Assembly: GCA_018881555.1 (NCBI GenBank) | Contig: JACAXG010000124.1 | Coordinates: forward strand, 1,612,001 to 1,676,000 | Source of the DNA: Amblyornis subalaris | Lineage: Eukaryota; Chordata; Aves; Passeriformes; Ptilonorhynchidae | Direction of reading: 5' to 3' | DNA length: 64,000 nt | In this document: positions 55,676-64,000 of the stretch, piece by piece | Numbering within the stretch: position 1 is the stretch's first letter | How the letters are laid out: each line of letters starts with the position of its first letter | Position numbers and translations under genes: made by a program | The notes under the pieces: model-generated | Told to the model about the DNA's origin: nothing | Database searches by the model: none | The model's input: the letters and a program-made list of their open reading frames with translations, nothing else

Positions 55676-56523
55676 GCTTGACATTTAGGAAAACAACAAT
55701 GTGACTGAAATGTTCCATGTACCAAGCATTAAGAGCCCAGCCCACATCTCTCTGAAGTCGATGGCAAAATTCTCGTAACCAAATGTTATGAAACAGGGCA
55801 CAATGAGGTAAAGCCACTTTTAAGGCACAGTCCTCTTTCTGACTTTGATCCTCACTGAAAGAGAATAAAATACTATATGGAAATGAAAAAATCCTGTATG
55901 AAATCAGTTCTGATGCCAAGTTACAGTCTATTATATGTATCTATACATATCAAATAGCTGATATTGCTTTCATCATATTTTGTCAACCACCATGGTAGTT
56001 AGGACTGATATGTAAATACTTGCTTAAACATCTTTACTTCAGCACAGTGCTTCTATAAAAATGCTTTGGTAGCCAAAAAAATATCTATTCTAAGCAGGTT
56101 ATCTTTACTGCTTTTTTATTTTCTACTATTCTTTTCTACAAAACTGGCAGTTCTTCAGGACTCCATGCTGCTGCCTCTCATATTCTCATCATTTATTGAA
56201 AATCTGCCTGAAGGATGAATTCATAAGCATGGTAGTAGCACTATTTATTTACCGGCCCTTTTTACTCTGCTAATAGGCTTGTACAAGTAGCACAATCTAA
56301 ACAATTTATAGTGAATGGACAACCTTAACTCTTCCAAATAAGAGATGTGACTGAAAGCAGGTAGTATAAATGGTTTACAACCCACTGGGAGGATGTGACT
56401 AATGTGTGGCTGTACTATTGCCTGTTGCTGTAAATTAAAACAGTTTGNTTTATATTTCTGGGCCAGAAACTACTGGTTATACTCATCAGTTAATCTGATT
56501 TCTCAATGTAAATATTTTAGGGA

Positions 56524-56543
56524 ATCTATCTATCTATCTATCT
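56524..56543. repeat. (ATCT)5 microsatellite
   Basis: Five perfect tetranucleotide units occur in intergenic sequence. Confidence 0.9.
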
Positions 56544-56889
56544 GTTTGTTTTAGGGATATTTTTCCCCAGTTTGTTCTACTTCTGCAGCCAATAATACAC
56601 AATACATTACTCGTGCTTTGCCCGCAAAGAAATCCCAAAGGGTCTAAAGTCCATCAGAGAATAGCCGATCAGGAGTGTTGATATTACTTCATACAGAAAC
56701 AGGCACTGAGCACTATCCTCCTACAGAAAACTTCACTTAGCTATAGTGAATTATTATATAGGGACTATAGTGAATTATTTACATTCTGCTTTCTATTTTA
56801 CAATTCAGCTAATCCTGGGGAGAAATAAAACTCTGCCCACACAAGCAAAACTCTCTTTTTTTTCCCTTTTTCCTACTATTTGGACTGCT

Positions 56890-57010
56890 CATAAGTTATC
56901 ACAGAATCCTCTGAGTTGGAAGGGACCCACAAGGATCACCAAGCCAAACTGTTAAGTGAATGGCCCATAGAGGGATCAAACCCCCAATCTTGGCATTATT
57001 AGCACCATGC
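56890..57010 (-). mobile_element. Short CR1 LINE tail, antisense orientation
   Basis: The plus strand reads CACAGAATCCTCTGAGTTGG, then AAGGGACCCACAAGGATCACC, and ends at CCTTGGCATTATTAGCACCATGCTCTAACCAA in slightly mutated form. This is the reverse complement of the extreme 3' end of a CR1 subfamily. Only about 120 bases are retained. Confidence 0.88.
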
Positions 57011-58049
57011 TCTAACCAAGATTTTTTATTCAGCTAAGTACATGGTGTCATTTCACAGCTTCAAGGTCTCAGCCAGGCCCAACAATCTTCCCACTTTCTA
57101 GTTATTGGGATTTTTTTCTTTCCATTAAATAAATGTGACCCTGTATGAATATTTCTTTTAGCTAAGTTTCTGGATTGGCTTTATTATACCTTGGTTATCA
57201 TACTGCCTTTTTCTTCTTCAGTGCTTTACATCAATCAAACTAAGTTAAAATTTCTGATGGAATTCACATAAGCTTTGGTAACTACAGCACACTCTTGCAA
57301 AGCGTGTGAGACATTTGACCTTTCCTTGTTTTTGAAATCACAGGTAGGAATGGGCTTCCTGGATAGCAAATGTCACTAATCTAAGCTGAAAAAANATGTC
57401 TGCGTTCAAACACCATTTCACATTCTGTCAGAAACATGAGAAACATGAAGAATGTCTTCACTTACGGGTCTTAGGTTGTGTTCAAAATTTGCTCAGTTCA
57501 CCTCTTTTGAATACCTGATTCCAGCAATGACACATAAACCAAAAGCAGGCTTGGAATCTGCCATCTTTAGTAAGCCTAAATAAATATTTCAGTTTTGGCT
57601 TAAAGAATGCCTTTCAGGTACTCTGTCTCCAAGGCAGTGCAGAAAGAGATGCCAGTAGGAAAGTTTTTTAATTCTGTTTCAAATTGAGTGCATTGTGGGG
57701 TCTAAGTTCATATTCACCNTTTTGCTGAAGATGATCTGCATACAGCATTGTCTAGCAAATTGCTGCAAGCAGATTATTACTTATTTTAAATTGCAAAGCA
57801 TTTAAAATAACAACTCTTTCCAAATAGCCTTTAGACTTTTTATGTAATAAGAGACAANGGAAGGTATTTGTAGAGTGGCCAGAATTTCAGCAGCAATAGA
57901 TGAAATATTAAAAATGAANTGACTTATTAAGCAACATCTGTTTTCCTGATATCCCATTATCATCTCCCCATCACCTTTTACTTATGTACTTCCGCTTTTT
58001 TTCATTGCCAACCAGTATTTCCTATTTCAAACACATGAATGTGGGCAGG
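57011..58049. other. Intergenic DNA, no gene recognised
   Basis: This is AT-rich sequence between two CR1 fragments, with N bases at 57395, 57719, 57858 and 57919. Nothing coding was recognised. Confidence 0.6.
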
Positions 58050-58490
58050 TGAGGTGGAAGTGTCACTCTGTATGTAAGGGAAAGGTTTGATTGTACAGCC
58101 CTTATAGTCAGTGATGATGTGGTTCAGAGCTGCTGCATGAGGATCAGGGAGATGGAAAAAAAAGGAGATGTAGTGTCTACTACTGATTGTTTAACCATGA
58201 TGTAAGCATTGATGAGTGATTCCACAGGCAATTAGGAGAAATTTCTGGATTGGTCCTTATGGGAGATTTCAACTTCCCAGACATCATCTGGGAATATCAC
58301 ACTGCTGCGATGGACAGGTCTTGGAAACACTTGAAGTTTGTAGGAGATAACTCCTTGCCACAGGTACTCAGTGCACTACTAGGAAAGATGCCTCCTAGAC
58401 TTGTGATCGTGAAGAGAGAAGGAGTTGTGGGGGATGTGTTGGTAGGTGGCTCTCTTGGCCACAGGGAACATGAAATGGTTGAATGCATGC
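58050..58490 (+). mobile_element. Decayed CR1 ORF2 endonuclease fragment, sense orientation
   Basis: Two adjacent stretches translate to the APE-type endonuclease of CR1 ORF2. One at about 58053-58135 reads VTLYVRERFDCTALIVSDDV. The second starts at 58250 and contains the catalytic-region motif MGDFNFPDI, then VGDN, a REGVVGDV segment and finally HREHEMVE. The last is where active copies have an SDH triad motif; the Asp here is replaced by Glu. Stop codons and a frame change separate the two parts, and neither reverse transcriptase nor the CR1 tail follows. It is an internal fragment of a dead element, unusual because most CR1 copies keep only the 3' end. Confidence 0.88.
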
Positions 58491-61400
58491 ACAGCAATGG
58501 CTACATGGTGGAAAGAGAAGGAATGATTACTCCTGGGACAGAATAAAATTTTTTTCCAAAAATACATTTTTCCTTACAGAAATCAATAATTTTTCTAGCC
58601 AAGAGCATTCTANGTTAACAAAAGTGGAAATTAAACGCATAAAAATAAACCACTCAAAACCAATTATATACATCTCTGTGGGATATACAGAGCACAGATA
58701 TGTATTACAATGCTTAATGGCACAGTTTGAAAAAGAAAATTAATTACAGGCTACAGTTATTCATATAGTATAAAAAGTTACCCAGATGCTTGGGGTTTTT
58801 TTACAAATAAAGGCTCTGGTCATCTTTGGAAGAAAAAAAAAGAATATATAACATTTGAAATGCAGGAAATTGTTTTAAAAAAATAAAAATAATGATTCTC
58901 ATCTTTAATCTGTATTTGATAAAAAATATTCTATCTATAGATGAAAAAAAATAAAAGTGCTGGTAGGACAGCTGAAACAGCAAGCCATTACTCTACTCTG
59001 TTGTTCAGTTTAGACACTTCCTAGATTACATATTAAAAAGTTATTGTTCCAAAACTGCACTTAGAACAATCTATTAATAATAAGAGTATTTATGGCAAAT
59101 ACTGTCTGTGTGCCATTTAAAGCATTATTCTTGTTTATTAGTGTATAGAAAATAGTTTTTTCTATTTTATGAAGTGTGAAAAAACAGTTGCGTATGTTAT
59201 ATTAACTCATAACTATGAGTTAAGAGAATCAGAAAGTGACAGCTAATGGTAATGTATTCCATATCTAGCTCTTTGAAAAAGCAAGTTTTACAGAAAGATT
59301 CCATTTTTGCACTTGACAGCCAAACGCAACCCCAAATCCAATTCAAAATACAACTAGATTATAACTTGTTCCGCATACTNGCAGAAACCCTGCTGTTGCT
59401 CAATACTTTTTTGTTGTTAGCATGCTGTCCAAGCTATAGACTGGGGCTAATTATTTTATCCCTTTAGACCTACTAGTCTACTGAAAAATAGCAACTATTA
59501 AGAAAGAGAGTGTCCCTAGCCCTCCTGAAGAGAACTGTGATTATCACAAAATTTTTCTTCCAGTTTCATTGACCAAATGGAATTATTGCCAAAGTCAAAT
59601 CGTATTTTCCCATCCATTCATAGTGTCTATCCTCTCAGTAATCCTGTAGTTAGTTTTAATATTCCTTTAGACTATTAGATGAGTGTTTTAAGCACTGAAG
59701 CTTACTCTGAGTGGGTACATTTTAAGGCAATATAGTAGATAATTTTTGTGATGACTGGCTGTAGAAATACTGAGCACACTAACAGAGAATATTTATTGGC
59801 ATTTTTAAACTATGTTACCCGTCTGTTATTTTTTTCGGATGATTAATTTCTATCCAGCTCATCCAAGTTAAATTTTAAGAGGCTTTCTCATATAAAATCT
59901 GCAATGAAAAGCCTGTCTGACAGCTTTTATGAGCTTCCTTTTAGAAATTCAAAACCAAGGAAACACACCTCTGCAAACACAGACTAGGACATTGCTAGAA
60001 GCTAACAGTTTGTATGTTCTCTCTTCACACGCAAACATGAATCTGGTATTCATTAAGTTATTCAAATGTATCCTAATGATAAAAAATATCCATGTGCCAA
60101 GCACTAGCAAACCACTGACCTGAAAGAGAATGAAAAAAAAAGAGGTAATCTCAGAAAAAGTGATATGAAAGAAAAAGCAAATTAGTAGCTCAAAACCAGT
60201 AAGTCATCAAGCCTAAACAGTGTATGTGAAAGTGCAGAAGCAGGTTGTATATAATATTACTAAATTACTAGAGGGACTATGCTATGCTGTATTAAAAAAA
60301 AAAATTGCAAGGTGGAAAAACGTCATATCATACCAAGTTCTTTAAATTTGCACTGTCCAGAGAAGACTGTAGGAAAGTGCCAAAAGACCCAAGAGCATTA
60401 TGATNGTACAATTAAGTACTTTATATGAACATTGAAGAGCATACACATGTAAGAGAAATATATAAGCCACCTGTGCAGTTTCACTGTATCCAAAGAAACC
60501 TGCATGTTATTACAGAAAGACAGTTAAACTCTATTTTAAAAAAATTTAAAAAAATAAATCCCCCAATACTATCAGTACTGGAGACAATGCTTTTATATGA
60601 AAAAAACAGTACAGTCTTGTCTGGTGTCTTCTGTGCAGCACTGAACACCTACCCTGTAAAAATATGTATCAGAATCAGAAATGTCTGGTTACTGACAAAG
60701 AAAGATGATGGGATGCTTTAAGGATCATCAGGAAGAGGAATACTAAGTGACATCAAATATATAACATATATAATGAGTGGAACACTGAGCAACTATTATC
60801 TCTGACTTGTGAGAGGAGAATAAGGACATATACAATCAAACAAAAAGAAAGTCATCTCCCAACTGATTAATTGTATTTTCACACAAACAAAACTAAAACC
60901 CAGGAACTCACTGCCAAACGCTGCCAGATATCTACCAATGTGCCAAAGTTAGCACAAATATTTGCATTTGCATTTGCATTCTACCAAAGGTATCATGTGG
61001 TAGCATAAGACTGATAAGGATCTTAGAAAGGTCATTAAACTGGCTACTTTACAGACTTGGCTAACCTCTAAATAGACATCAGAAGCCTCAATACTGGAGT
61101 CTGTCAAGCTCTTGCAACTTTTCTTGAAGGACCAGTCCCTGTTGACTCATTTGATAAAGAGCTAACTGACATTGTGTCTAAACCTAAATTACAACTCATA
61201 TTCACTAGTGGTAAACCNAACTTGATTAACTCTGAAATTCCTAATTCTGTCCATAGGCCACACCTATGGACTTGCAGTTTGACCCAAGTACAGCAGAATA
61301 AAAGAAACGGAAGAGAAAGAAACAGTTACCAAGCAAAGTATCCTGGTGTTTAAAAGTTTTGGTCTGAAGAAAGGTCTGATTTAGGTGTACCACCAAGTCC

Positions 61401-64000
61401 AAAGGCTACAGGGTGAACTTAATGAGCATTAGATACTCTTTACGACAAACACAGACAGTGGTCTGGTGACAAGGGTGATCACAGCTTTTGTCTCAGTATT
61501 TCTGCTGAAACCAACACAGTTTTATTCCTGTAAAGACTGAAGGATCAAGTCCTCAATAATTAAGTACAAATATGATTATGAGAGCATCTACATTATTATG
61601 AGAGCATTAACGGAAGAGGCTGTGAAGTGTAGAAGATTCTTTTACATTGTGGCTGACACATGGCTATTGGGAGATTACAAAGGAGAAGCAAGGTCAAACG
61701 GAGAAGCTGTGTGTCCTTTCCTCCTGGTCTAGTCCAATCTTCCAGGATCATTGCTTGAAGAATTATCACCCTCTGTTCTTCAGATGATTTGTGTTTTGGT
61801 TTGGAATTACCTAAAGAAGCCCAATGGAAAATACTTCAGAAGCACTGAAATTTTGAACGTTATTTTAATTCCCGGATGAAACTGATTGTAGTCATCAGTT
61901 TTACAGCCACATCTATCTTGATGTGCTTGTGCACCTCCTTCCAGCTGGCTGCTTGTTTAGTTTGTTTCCCCAGTGATTTTAGTGTTAATTAACAGAACAC
62001 TGTGAATTTCCATGGCCTGTGAATTAATTTGGTTTCTTCCCAGGCCTTCCATCAGCCAGAGCCACCTCTTTTAAAAGAGGTAGAGACAGTAAACCAAAGA
62101 CCTTCAATGCTCAAGTGAAAAAAAAAAAAATCAACCCTGAAACAAAACCACCAAAATAATTCAATACCATCTTCCTTCCAGCAGATCAAAACTGGCAGCT
62201 GTAAGCTGGGACAGTAAGTCAGCGCACATATGTGAGCTTATGCTCACACAATAAAAGGGCAATCTGTATTAGTGAGGAAAACTATTTCAGCTTCAAACCC
62301 TCCAAGGATTGCTCCAAAGCAAAGCCTTATTTTAAATATTAAAAAACTAACTCCTTGATACTATCTTTTGAAACAGCACCTTTACTCAGTGCAGCCTGAA
62401 AAGAGTATGAAAGAAAGCTTCTATAACAGCATAAGAAGGGAAAGGAAAAAAAAAAAACCTTAGGAAAAAANCCCTCAGAGTAGAGCCATCAAAGAAGTGG
62501 CAGCAGAAAAAGCTGGCAGGGAGAAAAGGAGNTGACCCACTTACAGATGCAGAGCACTCATACCACTGTTAAACCAAGAAAATTAAGTACCAGGCACTGA
62601 GTCAAGTCCTGTGGCTTTTTAATGGTGGTGCTACTGGTCTGTGTTGGAGTCAGCCTTGAACACCAGTAATGCAAGCAAGAGGGAGACCCACCATGAGCAG
62701 GTCTTGAAGTACCTCTGGATACACTTCTTTACTTAATCACTTGATCGTATTTCATGCTTTGCACCTTACCTTTTCCTTTCAATCAACTTTTCTAAGGGCT
62801 AAGATGAGGGTTCTCATATTCTCCACATAAATGATCACAATTCAAGTGGGCTGCGATCACTAATCAGTAAGGGAAAAATCAGAAGAAAGGGAGAAGCAGG
62901 GGGCAAAGTGCTTGGTGTGGGCTCTATTCAGGAGGAATCCTCCTGACTCAGGTTAGTCTCTATTAGTTTTAGAACTGCTCAGTTCAGCATACAGAGGTAA
63001 CAACAGAAGGCAAGGCATAGGTTTACTGGATACATAAGTTCCCCTCTTTAGAGGTATTTTCCTTCCTTTTCATGTTACCTCTAGAAAATCAAGATTTCAT
63101 ATTGTTACCTGGGACCAAAGGTACACTTTTTCCTGGCATGCATTTAACACCTGAAGATTAGGAACTGTACAATCCAGTGTCAAACAGGGTCTGAATATTC
63201 AGTGACAATTAGCAAAGCATCCATGAAATCATACTGACAAAATATTTTGTCTGTAATCAAAAACTAAAGTTTAACAGCACAGTCTGTTTTCTCCTTTGTC
63301 ATCAGAAGTAGAAGTGTTGGTATGTTTTCCCATGTTGGTATGATGACCAGTTTTCAAACTTAATTTCAATGTATTCTGAATTTGTGAAATGTGTTCTCAG
63401 TGTATCAGGCACTAAATGCATAGATGCTATCATCTGTTATTTTATTAAGCACATCTTTCAAGACTGGAAGGAAAAGTGAACCTGACTGCAGGGCAGTAAG
63501 ATGCACTCATGTAGAAATTGCTTTGTTCATGTGCTCCATCTTCTCACCTCAGGGAGTGACATCTTTGCAAAGATGGCTGCCAGCATACCTCCCATCTGCA
63601 TCCTCTCTGAGGATTCCCTAGAGACATGCCTGCCAGTTACACACAGCCTTTCCAGGAGAGAAAATACGCCCTGGAATATGATACCACTGTTTCACATGAC
63701 AAATTTTATTGTTATCACCTGATGTGCCATTATCAGGCTAAGCAACCAGATATCTGGATGAGTTGATCTTTTTCAAAGTACTGTGAAGATCAAACTAAAG
63801 CTCTGGGAGGAATAATGAAGAACAGATGGACTCCATGAAACTATTTTTAATACTTAAAAAAAAATAACCATAAAGTCATGGAAAATCAGACCCCATTACA
63901 ATTAACAAACACACAAGATCTCCTTCAAAAGAAATGAATTGGTTTTTTAATTATTGATTTTCACATCTACAATAGATTTTCATGTTCAAACTTGAATATT
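58491..64000. other. Intergenic DNA to the end of the window, no gene recognised
   Basis: AT-rich sequence with short frames below 100 codons and no family resemblance. It contains the octamer triplet at 60960-60979 and a 13-base direct repeat at 61575 and 61595. No repeat of known family was recognised. Confidence 0.6.
60960..60979 (+). promoter_or_regulatory. Three overlapping POU octamer motifs
   Basis: ATTTGCAT occurs three times with a 6-base period (starts at 60960, 60966 and 60972). Each is a perfect match to the Oct/POU octamer. It may simply be a (TTTGCA)n microsatellite of three units; function is unknown. Confidence 0.35.

Larger units (their letters stand above)
52319..56889. other. 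Intergenic DNA, no gene recognised
   Basis: This AT-rich stretch includes an A/G-rich simple repeat at 55629-55675 and a (ATCT)5 microsatellite at 56524-56543. Two copies of CTATAGTGAATTATT occur at 56741 and 56765. No exon or RNA gene was recognised. Confidence 0.6.

Noticed and set aside
58250..58546. 98-codon frame with GDFNFPDI motif considered as a cellular nuclease
   Set aside because: The motif order and spacing are those of CR1 ORF2 endonuclease, with upstream matching CR1 sequence in a shifted frame.

Overview
This looks like avian nuclear DNA. Three things point that way: several CR1 LINE fragments in both orientations, an ERV-type LTR of a kind I associate with bird genomes, and one vertebrate gene, MFAP3L, whose protein closely resembles its mammalian counterpart. 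The sequence is mostly AT-rich and non-coding, with one sharp CpG island and many isolated single N bases.

Layout. Positions 1-8.6 kb are AT-rich intergenic DNA with no recognisable exon. A CpG island at about 8.6-9.56 kb carries a (GCACG)n pentanucleotide array and GC-rich repeats. It is the best candidate promoter and non-coding first exon of MFAP3L, with a donor at 9202. Intron 1 (about 12.5 kb) contains two CR1 fragments. Exon 2 (acceptor at 21719, start codon 21839, donor at 22122) encodes the signal peptide and the first half of the Ig domain. After a 3.6 kb phase-1 intron, exon 3 (25757-26619) encodes the rest of the Ig domain, the transmembrane helix and the whole cytoplasmic tail. 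The two coding exons give 381 residues ending in a PDZ-ligand-like C-terminus. A 3' UTR probably follows, with candidate poly(A) signals out to 31188.

From about 31.2 kb to the end (almost 33 kb) I recognise no gene. This flank holds one LTR-like element (about 40.8-41.6 kb), an internally deleted CR1 (45.2-46.4 kb), a CR1 3' end (52.05-52.32 kb), a short CR1 tail (56.9-57.0 kb), a decayed CR1 endonuclease fragment (58.05-58.49 kb), and scattered microsatellites and short duplications.

Only one cellular gene is supported, so there is no operon or pathway to describe. I found no convincing undescribed system. The most checkable items are the promoter repeat array and upstream ORF, the ambiguous codon in the MFAP3L tail, the CR1 internal deletion, the AU-rich and Pumilio motifs in the putative 3' UTR, and the octamer triplet near 60.96 kb. 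Family knowledge is from memory; no database was searched.
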